From Thermoleophilia bacterium (lineage in GTDB: Bacteria; Actinomycetota; Thermoleophilia; Miltoncostaeales; Miltoncostaeaceae), in assembly GCA_020438485.1 (NCBI GenBank), contig JAGQUM010000053.1, positions 1-64,000 of the forward strand: DNA of 64,000 bases, given 5' to 3'. A model generated the notes under the pieces. It saw only the letters and a list, made by a program, of their open reading frames with translations. It did not search any database and was not told the DNA's origin. Position numbers and translations under genes: made by a program. Positions 37,033-44,750 of this stretch are shown in pieces; position 1 is the stretch's first letter; each line of letters opens with the position of its first letter.

Positions 37033-37122
37033 GGCGCCAGTGTAGCCACGTGCCCCCGCCGTGGCGCGCGCCGTCGTCGCGAGGCATGATGCCCCGCACC
37101 ACGCCCACGGCAGGAGACACCA

Positions 37123-37917
37123 ATGAGGATCGACCAGGCCCACGCCCTCGTCACCGGCGCGTCACGCGGGCTCGGCGCCCGGGTCGCGCGTCGCCTGGCG
37201 GACGAGGGCGCCGTCGTGACGCTGGTGGCACGCTCGGCGGACCAGTTGCGGGCCCTGGCCGACGAGATCGACGGGCACGTTCTGGTGGCCGACCTGGCCG
37301 ACCCGGCGGCCCGCGACGGGCTGGTCGCGCGCGCCGCGGCCCAGGCCGGCCCGCCCGTCACCATCCTGGTCAACAACGCCGGCATCGACATGGCCGGCCA
37401 CCTGCCCGACATGACGCCCGACGACCTGCAGCGCCTTATCGCCGTCAACGTCACGGCTCCGGCGGAGCTCGCCCGACAGGCCATCCCCGGGATGCTCGGC
37501 GCGGGCGGCGGTTCCATCGTCAACGTGTCGTCTCTGGCCGGCGTGGGCGTGTTCCCCGGCCTGGCGGCGTACTCGGCGACGAAGGCCGCGCTGACCCATT
37601 TGTCGGCGGGCCTGCGGGCCGACCTGCGGGAGCTGCCGATCGCCGTCACGACCGTCGAGACCGGGCTGATCGTCCCCACCGACATGGCCGAGTCGGTGAA
37701 CTCGTACCCTCCCACCAGGGCCTCGTTCCACCGTTTCCGCCACCTGCTGCCCGACACCGACGCCGACGACCTCGCGGACGCCATCGCGAAGGCCGTCGCC
37801 GGTGGCCGCCGGCACGTGCGGCGGCCCGTCCGCGCGCAGGGCTTCTCGCGGCTCGTGGAGATGCCGCGCCGCATCACCGAGTGGATGCTCGCGGGGGTGC
37901 CACCGCGGGTGGGCTGA
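37123..37917 (+). CDS. short-chain dehydrogenase/reductase
   Basis: Classical SDR of 264 aa: cofactor loop TGASRGLG, NNAG motif (LVNNAGIDM), catalytic Ser in VNVSSLAG and YxxxK in YSATKAAL. The segment VTTVETGLIVPTDM follows the usual product-release region, and the ARS after the second strand suggests NADP. GGAGA is well spaced before the ATG. The substrate is unknown. The next operon starts behind its own stress-type promoter. Confidence 0.92.
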   Translation: MRIDQAHALVTGASRGLGARVARRLADEGAVVTLVARSADQLRALADEIDGHVLVADLADPAARDGLVARAAAQAGPPVTILVNNAGIDMAGHLPDMTPDDLQRLIAVNVTAPAELARQAIPGMLGAGGGSIVNVSSLAGVGVFPGLAAYSATKAALTHLSAGLRADLRELPIAVTTVETGLIVPTDMAESVNSYPPTRASFHRFRHLLPDTDADDLADAIAKAVAGGRRHVRRPVRAQGFSRLVEMPRRITEWMLAGVPPRVG

Positions 37918-37927
37918 GCCCGCCGAC

Positions 37928-37953
37928 GTTTCCCCCGGCGGCGCCACGGGTAG
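37928..37953 (+). promoter_or_regulatory. general-stress sigma (SigB/SigF-like) promoter
   Basis: GTTT at 37928-37931, a 16-base spacer, then GGGTAG at 37948-37953. This matches the GTTT-N13-17-GGGTA(C/T) type used by SigB/SigF in actinobacteria. It lies ~60 bases before the GTG of the envelope stress cluster, whose ribosome-binding site is GAGAGGAG. That such proteins are stress-induced elsewhere supports the call. Confidence 0.6.
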
Positions 37954-38013
37954 GCACCCTCCCGAGCGGGGGCGTCCGCACGCCTCCGCGGTCGAGACGA
38001 GAGGAGTCGCACC

Positions 38014-38619
38014 GTGGAAGAGACGCGCCCCGTGAGCGCCGGGTCGGACGACTCGGCCGTCGACGTCGCGAAGCAGCAGGCGTCCGATGTCGCCGGACAG
38101 GCCACTCAGGCCGGCCGCGACGTGGCCGAGACGGCGAAGGCCGAGACCCAGCAGGTGCTCCAGAACGCGGGTCAGCAGGCCCGGCAGGTCTGGGACCAGA
38201 CCCGCACCGAGTTGGCATCGCAGAGCTCGGCCCAGCAGCAGCGCCTGGCCGGCGGCCTCCAGAGCGTCGGCAGGGAGTTGCGCGAGATGGCCGACGGCGG
38301 GACGTACAACGGCGTGGCCAGCGACCTGGCCCGTCAGGGGGCCGACAAGGCCGACGACCTGTCGGCGTGGCTCCGGGACCGCGAGCCCGGCGACGTCGTC
38401 GACGAGGTCAAGCGGTTCGCGCGCAGCAACCCCGGGATGTTCCTGGCCGGCGCGGCCGTGGCCGGCCTGTTGATCGGCCGCATGACCCGCGGCCTGGCCG
38501 ACGACCGCCGCGGCGCGGACGACGACACCGCGACCGCGTCGCCGCAGCGCATCGCCGGCGACCCCGGCGCGACCGCGCGGCCGGCCGGCGTGCCCCAGTC
38601 CGGCGGGGCGATGCGATGA
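38014..38619 (+). CDS. Gln/Ala-rich helical envelope protein with C-terminal membrane segment
   Basis: Residues ~15-110 form amphipathic helices rich in Ala, Gln and charged residues, reminiscent of LEA/apolipophorin-like proteins. A single hydrophobic helix (PGMFLAGAAVAGLLIGRM) lies near 145-162. The GTG has GAGAGGAG upstream. It is first of three overlapping genes (ATGA, GTGA) found together in many actinobacteria. It probably supports envelope stability under stress; the exact role is unknown. Confidence 0.8.
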   Translation: MEETRPVSAGSDDSAVDVAKQQASDVAGQATQAGRDVAETAKAETQQVLQNAGQQARQVWDQTRTELASQSSAQQQRLAGGLQSVGRELREMADGGTYNGVASDLARQGADKADDLSAWLRDREPGDVVDEVKRFARSNPGMFLAGAAVAGLLIGRMTRGLADDRRGADDDTATASPQRIAGDPGATARPAGVPQSGGAMR

Positions 38620-39080
38620 ACCGGGCCGGCGACGCAACCGTCGCGCGGGAGCGCCCGGTGCCGCTGGGCGACCCGCTGCTCGAGGCGGAGCCTGGCCGCC
38701 TGAAGTCGGCCGGCCCCCTCATCAGCGCCATCGTTGAGGATGCCAGCACGCTGATGCGGCAGGAGGTCGCCCTGGCCAAGGCGGAGGTGCGCCAGTCGGC
38801 TCAGCAGGCCGGCAAGGGCGCCGGGATGATGGCCGGGGCGGCGCAGGGGGCGCAGTTCGCGCTGCTGTTCCTGTCGGTGGCCCTGTGGTGGGCGCTGGGG
38901 GCCGGAGCCGACTGGGGGCTCGGATGGTCGGCGCTGGTCGTGGCCGTGCTCTGGGGCCTGATCGCCGCGGCCCTCGCGCTGGCGGGCAAGTCGGCGCTCC
39001 GGGACGTCGGCGTGCCCCGGACCGTCGAGACGGCGAAGAAGATCCCGACCGCGATGAAGGGTGAGGAGGCCGCGCTGTGA
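38616..39080 (+). CDS. holin-like (DUF1469, phage holin superfamily III) membrane protein
   Basis: The 154-aa protein contains the amphipathic segment STLMRQEVALAKAEV and two helices (AQFALLFLSVALWWALGAG and ALVVAVLWGLIAAALALAG), the DUF1469 layout. Despite the name it is a chromosomal housekeeping family, not a phage lysis gene. It overlaps both neighbours by four bases. Confidence 0.88.
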   Translation: MNRAGDATVARERPVPLGDPLLEAEPGRLKSAGPLISAIVEDASTLMRQEVALAKAEVRQSAQQAGKGAGMMAGAAQGAQFALLFLSVALWWALGAGADWGLGWSALVVAVLWGLIAAALALAGKSALRDVGVPRTVETAKKIPTAMKGEEAAL

Positions 39081-39685
39081 GTGTGAGCGACGACCCCGAG
39101 GTGATCCGGCAGCAGATCGCGCACACGCGCGACAGCCTGAGCCGGCACGTCAACGCGCTGGGCGAGTCCGTGGCCCCCGGCAATGTCGCGCGCCGCCAGG
39201 TCAGCAAAGTCGGAGACAAGTTGAGCGGAGCCAAGGAGATGATCATGGGAGCGAGCGAGCACACGCAGGAGACCGCCTCGTCGGCCCGGGAGGGCGCGTC
39301 GAGCGCGCTGTCCAGCGCGGGGGACGCGGTTCAGGGTGCGCCGGCCCAGGCCCGCCAGAGGACGCAGGGCAACCCGCTGGCCGCCGGTCTGGTGGCGTTG
39401 GGGGCCGGTCTCCTGCTGGGGTCGCTGGTCCCGTCCAGCAAGCGCGAGCGCGACGCCGCGCTGGCCGCGAAGGACCGCGCCGAGCCGCTGAAGGACGAGG
39501 CGCAGCGCATCGCCAAGGACGCGGGCGAGCACCTGAGGGAGCCGGCGATGGGGGCCGTCGAGTCGGTGAAGACCCACGCGCAGCAGGCGGCGGAGACCGT
39601 GAAGGCCGAGGGCCAGACCGCCGCCGACGACGTGAGGGCCGGCGCGCAGGATGCCGCCGACACGGTGAGGGACAGCCGCTCGTGA
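39077..39685 (+). CDS. DUF3618 membrane-associated protein
   Basis: The N-terminus (DDPEVIRQQIAHTRDSLSRHVNAL) is the DUF3618 signature. Helical Ala/Gln-rich linkers follow, then a hydrophobic segment (AAGLVALGAGLLLGSLVP) and a second coiled stretch rich in Ala and Glu. It ends the three-gene cluster and is followed by a strong terminator 9 bases after its stop. The three products probably act together at the membrane. Confidence 0.88.
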   Translation: MSVSDDPEVIRQQIAHTRDSLSRHVNALGESVAPGNVARRQVSKVGDKLSGAKEMIMGASEHTQETASSAREGASSALSSAGDAVQGAPAQARQRTQGNPLAAGLVALGAGLLLGSLVPSSKRERDAALAAKDRAEPLKDEAQRIAKDAGEHLREPAMGAVESVKTHAQQAAETVKAEGQTAADDVRAGAQDAADTVRDSRS

Positions 39686-39693
39686 CACGCGCG

Positions 39694-39727
39694 CCGCGGG
39701 TGCCCGGCGGCCGCCGGGCACCCGCGG
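39694..39727 (+). terminator. 34-bp perfect palindrome after the stress cluster
   Basis: Bases 39694-39710 are exactly complementary to 39711-39727, giving a 17-bp stem with a minimal loop. It lies right after the DUF3618 stop. There is no T tract. Confidence 0.75.
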
Positions 39728-39777
39728 ATGGGCACGCCCAGACTGAGGCGCTTTGTGCGCTATGTGTCTCACTCGGA

Positions 39778-39783
39778 TATAGT
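39778..39783 (+). promoter_or_regulatory. -10 box TATAGT of the MFS gene
   Basis: TATAGT ends 8 bases before the ATG at 39792, so transcription should begin at or within two bases of the start codon. A clear -35 at standard spacing is lacking; TTGTGC lies 19 bases upstream of the hexamer. The preceding segment is richer in A/T than the surroundings. Confidence 0.55.
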
Positions 39784-39791
39784 CGGTCGTC

Positions 39792-41033
39792 ATGACGACG
39801 ACGCACCGCGAGAGCCGGGTGACGCGCGGCTCCTGGCTCGCCCTCATCGGGATGATGGTCCTGACGATGGGCACCAGCACCATCACCCCGCTGCTGCCCG
39901 TCTACCGCTCGCACTTCGGGCTCAGCACCGCCACGGTGACGCTGCTGTTCGTGACGTACACGGTCACGGTCGTGCCGACCATGCTGATCGCCGGCAACCT
40001 CAGCGACCGCCTCGGACGCAAGAAGCTGATGCTGCCGGCCATGGCGCTGATGACCCTGGCGTCGCTGACGTTCGCGCTGGCCGAGTCGGTGCCCATGCTG
40101 TTCGCGGGCCGTGTGCTGCAGGGCCTCGCGATCGGTGGCTTCCTGGGGGTCGGGGCGGCGTTCGTCGTGGACCACGCGAAGGCCGACAACAAGGCTCTGG
40201 CGGCGGCGCTGGCCGGCGTGTTCTTCCGGCTGGGCTTCGGCCTTGGCCCGGGCCTGGCGGGCATCGCCGCACAGTACGGACCGAGCCCCCGCCACACGCC
40301 GTTCTGGGGCCACATCGCGCTGATGGTGGTGGGCATCCTCGCGATCACCGCGGCGTCGGAGACGCTGGTTCGCAGGGCCGATCCCGGCCCGTTCCGCATC
40401 CGCATCGGCGTGCCCGAGGGCCAGGCCGCGGGGTTCCTGACGTTCGTGGCGCCCGCCACGTTCATGATGAGCTTCGTGGAGGGCACTTTCCTGTCGGTGG
40501 TGCCGATCTTCGTGTTCGACACGCTGGGCGAGCGCAACCTCGCGATCCTGGGCGGCATCGGATTCCTGACCCTCGCGCTGGGCGGCCTCGCGCCGTTCCT
40601 GGCCCGCGGCATGGACCCGCGCCGCGCAATCATGTTCGGCGCCATGTCGTCGGCGGTCCTGTCGCTGCTCGTCGTCGCGTCGTCGAAGGTCGACAGCGTC
40701 GCCCTCGTGCTGGCGGCGTCCGCGCTGATCGGCGTGATCAACGGGTTCATCCTGTTCGGCGGCACCGTGATCTGCGGGCTGATCGTGCCGCTGCACGAGC
40801 GCGGCAAGCTGATGTCCGTCTTGTACATGTGCGCGTACGCGGGGACCGTCCCGACCGTCGCGCTCGGCTACATGGCCGATGCCATCGGCCTCACGAAGAC
40901 GCTGCTGGTCTTCTCGCTGGCCGCCATCGCCATCGCGCTGTTCGTCGTGATCGTGGGCCGGCGCCTGTTCCCCGGGGTGATCGTGCACCGCGAGGAGCAC
41001 CACGCGCACACCCCCGCCGCGGTCCCCGAGTGA
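39792..41033 (+). CDS. major facilitator superfamily transporter
   Basis: The 413-aa protein has 12 predicted helices and motif A in the 2-3 loop (GNLSDRLGRKK). GRVLQGLAIGGFLGVGAA in helix 4 is of the drug:H+ antiporter type. A His-rich C-terminus (HREEHHAHT) might bind metal. The substrate is unknown; a role in drug or metabolite efflux is plausible. It overlaps the next gene by four bases. Confidence 0.9.
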   Translation: MTTTHRESRVTRGSWLALIGMMVLTMGTSTITPLLPVYRSHFGLSTATVTLLFVTYTVTVVPTMLIAGNLSDRLGRKKLMLPAMALMTLASLTFALAESVPMLFAGRVLQGLAIGGFLGVGAAFVVDHAKADNKALAAALAGVFFRLGFGLGPGLAGIAAQYGPSPRHTPFWGHIALMVVGILAITAASETLVRRADPGPFRIRIGVPEGQAAGFLTFVAPATFMMSFVEGTFLSVVPIFVFDTLGERNLAILGGIGFLTLALGGLAPFLARGMDPRRAIMFGAMSSAVLSLLVVASSKVDSVALVLAASALIGVINGFILFGGTVICGLIVPLHERGKLMSVLYMCAYAGTVPTVALGYMADAIGLTKTLLVFSLAAIAIALFVVIVGRRLFPGVIVHREEHHAHTPAAVPE

Positions 41034-41626
41034 GCCGGCCGGCCGCGTGGGCGGCCGCGGCGGTGTTCGTCGTCGCCGTGGCGCAGCTGGCGGTGGGGGC
41101 GTTCGCGGGACTCGACCAGTTCGAGGGCAAGGCCTTCGGGGCCCGGCTGGGGTTCTACCCCGCGATGATGCTGGTGGCGCCCGCGGCGTGGTGGCTGCTG
41201 CGGGGCCGGCGGGGTGGCGCCGCCGACCCGCCGTGGGCGGCGTTCGCGCTGATCATGGCGCCGTTCCTGATCGACGTCACCGGCAACACGCTGGACCTCT
41301 ACGACCGCGTGTGGTGGTGGGACGATGCGAACCACTTCGCCAACTGGTTACTGCTGTGCCTGGGCATCGGCCTTCTGCTGGCCCGGGGGTGGCGCCACAC
41401 GGGCGCCGCGCTGGCCCTGACGGTCGCCGGCGTGGGCGCCCTGCTGGCCATCGGGTGGGAGATCGCCGAGTGGTGGGCGTTCATCCGGCACGGCACCGAG
41501 AGGACGACGGCCTACGAGGACACGCTGGGCGACGAGGCCCTGGGCACCCTCGGCGGAACGGTCGCGGGTGCTGCGCTCTGGTGGCGCCACACCCGCCGCG
41601 GCGATTCTGGGCAGTCCGGCGAGTGA
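41030..41626 (+). CDS. YjdF/DUF2238-like integral membrane protein
   Basis: About five helices. The motif DRVWWWDDANHFANWLLLCLG and the closing GWEIAEWWAF correspond to the D...H and WEIxEW signatures of DUF2238 proteins. The GTG start overlaps the MFS stop (GTGA), so they are co-translated. The function is unknown. Confidence 0.78.
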   Translation: MSRPAAWAAAAVFVVAVAQLAVGAFAGLDQFEGKAFGARLGFYPAMMLVAPAAWWLLRGRRGGAADPPWAAFALIMAPFLIDVTGNTLDLYDRVWWWDDANHFANWLLLCLGIGLLLARGWRHTGAALALTVAGVGALLAIGWEIAEWWAFIRHGTERTTAYEDTLGDEALGTLGGTVAGAALWWRHTRRGDSGQSGE

Positions 41627-41681
41627 GGGCCGGCTCACCGGGGTAACGCCACGGGGACACCCCGATGATGAGGAGGACCCC

Positions 41682-41846
41682 GTGGATCAGTCCAAGGTGT
41701 GGTACATCGCCGCCGTCCTGTTCCTGGTGGCCGCGGTGGCCTCGTTCATCGGCGGGCAGTCCGTGTTCGGCGGTGCGTTCATCGCCATCGGCGCGATGTG
41801 CGTGGCCCTGGGGTACATCGAGGCGCGCAAGGGCGGCCGTACCTAG
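41682..41846 (+). CDS. 54-aa membrane protein with two helices
   Basis: A GTG with AGGAGGA upstream starts VDQSKVWYIAAVLFLVAAVASFIGG, followed by a second helix (GAFIAIGAMCVALGYIEAR) and a basic tail. Small two-helix proteins like this are common in actinobacteria, without known role. GGGTAA at 41641 could be a stress-type -10. Its TAG stop overlaps the universal stress protein stop within CTAG. Confidence 0.75.
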   Translation: MDQSKVWYIAAVLFLVAAVASFIGGQSVFGGAFIAIGAMCVALGYIEARKGGRT

Positions 41847-42289
41847 GCGGCCTCGACCGGCTCGTCGGGGACGGGCGGCGGTACCAGCAGCACGGGGCAT
41901 TCGGAGTGGTACGCCAGGTATGCGGCGAAGCTCCCCATCACCATGCGCTTGAAGAAGCCCTGGTGGCTGGCCGCCACCAGTATGTCGACGTCGTTCTCCT
42001 TCGCCCACGCCACTGCCTCGGCGGGCGGGAAGTTGGCATAGCTGTCGACCACGACGATCTCGCAGTCGGGAACGTCGGCGACCATCTCGGTGAGCCAGTC
42101 GGGGATGTCCTGCGACGGCGGCTCCGGCGGCGGGTAGTACACGCCCACGTACACGGGCGGCGGGATCAGGTGGACGGCGGTCAGACGGGCGGCACCGGAC
42201 TGCTCGCGCACGCGCGCGGCGTGGTGCAGGCCGCGCAGCGACGCCTCGCTCTGGTCGACGCAGCACGCGATGTGGTCGATGCGGGACAT
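41843..42289 (-). CDS. universal stress protein (UspA family)
   Basis: The 148-aa Usp-fold protein begins SRIDHIACCVDQSEAS and ends with SHQGFFKRMVMGSFAAYLAYHSECPVLLVP. The usual G-x2-G-x9-G-S ATP loop is altered at its first glycine (SHQG), so ATP binding may be weak. The proline-rich loop YYPPPEPPSQDIP is uncommon. AGGGAGAAG precedes the ATG at 42289; the frame upstream of it is not family-like. Confidence 0.88.
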   Translation of the reverse strand: MSRIDHIACCVDQSEASLRGLHHAARVREQSGAARLTAVHLIPPPVYVGVYYPPPEPPSQDIPDWLTEMVADVPDCEIVVVDSYANFPPAEAVAWAKENDVDILVAASHQGFFKRMVMGSFAAYLAYHSECPVLLVPPPVPDEPVEAA

Positions 42290-42406
42290 GCTTCTTCTCC
42301 CTTTCCCCGTGCAGACTGCCCCGGACAAGTGGGGCACCCGTATCTCACTCCCCGCGCGGACCGATCACAAGGCGGCCGGCCGCGGTGAGTGTCCCGGGCG
42401 TCGGGG

Positions 42407-42505
42407 TCACCCGCCCCCGCGCATCCCGAACAGCACGAGCGCGAGCGGCGCGAACAGCACCCCCGCGGGAACGGCGAACAGGCCGAGTGCCAGGCTGGCC
42501 ATCAT
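42407..42505 (-). CDS. possible 32-aa single-helix membrane peptide
   Basis: The frame MMASLALGLFAVPAGVLFAP continues with LALVLFGMRGGG, which is almost wholly hydrophobic. AAGGGGG is 5-8 bases before the tandem ATGs. It resembles the many tiny membrane peptides of actinobacteria, but chance frames of this size occur. It is just upstream of the Usp gene, in the same direction. Confidence 0.42.
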   Translation of the reverse strand: MMASLALGLFAVPAGVLFAPLALVLFGMRGGG

Positions 42506-42771
42506 GGCGACCCCCTTCGGGCCAGGGAACCCCGGGTATGCCGGGTACACCCCGACTCTACGCCCCCGGCGGGCCCGATCGCCGGCACGGGCGCCGCCTT
42601 TGCCGTGTCTTGGCCGGGCCGCGCCACCATCGGCCTGCGGGGTGCCGTCGGCGTGCGGGGTGCCGCCCGGACGTCCAGGCGCATCCCGGACGTCCGGGCG
42701 GTGGACCGCCGCGGCCCGCGGGGGGTACGGTCGTCGCTCAGGTCCGTGTGTTCGCGAACGGGAGATGCGGG

Positions 42772-43806
42772 ATGCGTCGGGTGTTTTCGGCGGTGGTGGC
42801 GGCGATCCTGGGGGTTGGGTGCGGGGCCGCGACGGCCGGGGCCGCCCCCGCCCCCGGTTTGCGGGTCACGGTGACGCCGGGCGCGTCGGTCGCGCCGGGC
42901 GAGTGGGCCACCGGCTCGGTGCGCGTCGCCAACAGCACCCGGGTGGTGCGCCGGCGGGTGGTCGTGAGCGTGCGGGCCGCAGGCGGCGGCAGGGCGCAGA
43001 TCTCGACCGGGCGGGGGCGCTGGGCCGCCCGTGCGGTCATCGGCGCCATCCGCGCCCGGGGGTCCGTGACCCGCCGCATGCGGGTGAGGACCACGGACGC
43101 CGCAGCGCGCCTCACGGTCAGCGTCAGCGCGGCGGGGGTGGCCCGGCGCACGGTTACCGCCGCCCAGACGCCCCTGCCTCCCCGCCTGGAAGGGCGCGTG
43201 TTCTGGCACAAGGTGCTCACGGGGTACGACGAAAGCCTGTACTTCGCCGCGCCCGGCTTCGCGTACCGCGGCCTGCTGGACGATGGCGCGTTCCCGGCGT
43301 GCGCGGCCGTCACCGCGACAGGCGCGGGCGACGGCTGCGTGGCCGCCTCGTACACCCCCGCCACGGGGGCCGTGAGCGTCGACGGCGTCGCGGGCACCGT
43401 CGACCTGAAGGCCCACACCCTGACATTGGACGGCGACAAGTACCTGGAGGCCGCCCCGCAGGCCGCCGGCGCGGCATTCGACGTGGACCTGTTCACGGCC
43501 CGGATGACCGGCCTGTGCCCCCTGTACTGCAACTACTACACGGGCTACCTGCGGCTGTACCCCAACGGCCGGTTCCAGAAGGCGTCCGTGCACTCGTGGA
43601 CCGGATCGGTGTCCGACGGCACGGTGCTGCCCCCCGACAAGCAGGGCGTGTACGCCGTGCTGCCCGGCAGCCTCATCCGGTTCACGTACGACGACGGCAC
43701 CGTGGTCACCCAGACCCTGGGGGTGTTCCACTCCGCAGCGGGCGTGCCGGACCCGAAGGAGGGCCTGCTGATCGGCGGCGAGGGGTGGTTCGTGAAGTCC
43801 TCGTAG
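42772..43806 (+). CDS. secreted protein of unknown function, 344 aa
   Basis: A signal peptide (cut near AGAAPAP) is followed by a beta-rich domain (~30-140) resembling a DUF11/CARDB-like fold (GEWATGSVRVANSTRVVRRRV). A second domain (~150-344) has four cysteines (FPACAAV, DGCVA, GLCPLYCNYY) likely paired outside the cell. I do not recognise the second domain. GGGAG precedes the ATG at 42772. It is followed by a hairpin. Confidence 0.78.
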   Translation: MRRVFSAVVAAILGVGCGAATAGAAPAPGLRVTVTPGASVAPGEWATGSVRVANSTRVVRRRVVVSVRAAGGGRAQISTGRGRWAARAVIGAIRARGSVTRRMRVRTTDAAARLTVSVSAAGVARRTVTAAQTPLPPRLEGRVFWHKVLTGYDESLYFAAPGFAYRGLLDDGAFPACAAVTATGAGDGCVAASYTPATGAVSVDGVAGTVDLKAHTLTLDGDKYLEAAPQAAGAAFDVDLFTARMTGLCPLYCNYYTGYLRLYPNGRFQKASVHSWTGSVSDGTVLPPDKQGVYAVLPGSLIRFTYDDGTVVTQTLGVFHSAAGVPDPKEGLLIGGEGWFVKSS

Positions 43807-43808
43807 AG

Positions 43809-43828
43809 CCGGGCCGCCGCCGGCCCGG
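43809..43828 (+). terminator. hairpin after the secreted-protein gene
   Basis: CCGGGCC (43809-43815) pairs with GGCCCGG (43822-43828) around six bases, starting two bases after the stop codon. Confidence 0.6.
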
Positions 43829-44186
43829 GGCGCCCGCCGTCGCGCCCGACGCATCCCTGCCGGCCACCCGCGGGACCTCCGCGGCGGGCGATCGGCGCGG
43901 CGTGTCGCCCGGCTCTACGACGACGGTGCACTGAAAGCCCGTCATCGGTGGTGACCTCGAACACCGACGCGTCCCCGGCTGGGTCGAGGTCTCGCAGCGT
44001 CCCCCGCAGGCCCGGACGCCTTGACGGGCGCCCTGATCCCGGTGCCCGCGCCGAGCCCGCCGGGCCGGCGACCGGTTCTGACCTCAGAGGTGCGCGTTCG
44101 ACGTGACCCGCCGTCTCCCGGGGCGCGCGGTCTCCGGCCGGCGAGGACGGGCCGGCGCCGCACCCGGCGCGCCCGCCGAACGACGC
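43829..44186. other. ~360 bp with no recognised gene
   Basis: It lies between the secreted-protein terminator and the tmRNA terminator. The Arg/Gly/Pro-rich open frames on both strands look like GC artefacts. I found no tRNA-like cloverleaf, repeat or integrase site, although the 3' end of a tmRNA gene is a common target for integrases. Confidence 0.5.
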
Positions 44187-44216
44187 GGGGGAGCCCAGGT
44201 TCCCCTGAACTCCCCC
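44187..44216 (-). terminator. tmRNA terminator hairpin
   Basis: On the minus strand GGGGGAG / CTCCCCC (7 bp) encloses CAGG / CCTG (4 bp) with 2-base internal loops and a GGAA tetraloop. It begins about 10 bases after the predicted tmRNA 3' end. Confidence 0.75.
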
Positions 44217-44225
44217 GGTTGGAGG

Positions 44226-44593
44226 TGGACCCGGCCGGCACTGCCCCGGCGTCCGAAAGCGCTTACGTGTCAGTTTCTCCGAGCGCAGTCGAAGGGATTG
44301 GTCTCACACGCGGCGGCCCCTCCGACCCACCGTCCACGTGCCAGGCGCTCCTTCAATCTCGCCCGCCGACCGAGTGCCGTTGCCGACGGACCAGGGCTGC
44401 TGGCTGACACCGGTGATCTCCCCCGCAGCCCGGGGGAAGGCCGATGGCTCTCAGTGACTGCTAGTTAGGCAGCGAGAGCGAGCTTGGGAGAAGACTCCGC
44501 AGCTACGTTGTGTTCCCGGTTGATAACGCGGTCCTCCGGGTCCGCGGCTCGCTTACCGACACGCTCCCGCCCCGTCGAAACTGGATCGGGCCC
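44226..44593 (-). ncRNA. ssrA: tmRNA (transfer-messenger RNA)
   Basis: The 5' end GGGCCCGATCCAGTTTCGAC has the conserved D-loop-like segment. GGGCCCG (44593-44587) pairs with CGGGUCC (44233-44227) as the acceptor stem, followed by discriminator A. The tag frame runs to TAA at 44465 and ends AAESSPKLALAA, with EHNV before it; the resume codon is probably among V-I-N-R just upstream. Stalled ribosomes would thus be rescued and products tagged for proteolysis through the -ALAA end. The 3' part UUUCGGACG matches other tmRNAs, but the T arm is GCCGG-GGCAGUG-CCGGC. Its loop departs from UUCRANY. CCA is not encoded exactly (CCU). Confidence 0.93.
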
Positions 44594-44601
44594 GTGGGTA
44601 C

Positions 44602-44629
44602 ATGGTAGCGGGACCCCGTGGGCCGTCAA
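44602..44629 (-). promoter_or_regulatory. sigma-A-type promoter of ssrA
   Basis: On the minus strand TTGACG (44629-44624), a 16-base spacer and TACCAT (44607-44602) precede the mature tmRNA 5' end by 8 bases. The +1 therefore coincides with the acceptor stem, which supports both calls. Confidence 0.75.
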
Positions 44630-44750
44630 CCGCCGTCCTAGAGCAATTGGCCATCCCGTGTCCTGCCCTGGCGGTGCAGGGGGCGGCGGCCCGTGCCGAT
44701 GACATGGGAGGGCCGCCGGATCGCGCGCCCTCGCCACCACCTCGACAGGG

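Noticed and set aside
38616-39080. Holin-like gene as a prophage remnant
   Set aside because: It belongs to a chromosomal DUF1469 family in a conserved stress cluster, with no phage genes nearby.
43829-44225. Integrase attachment site or tRNA next to ssrA
   Set aside because: tmRNA genes are common integration sites, but no duplicated 3' end, integrase or cloverleaf was seen.
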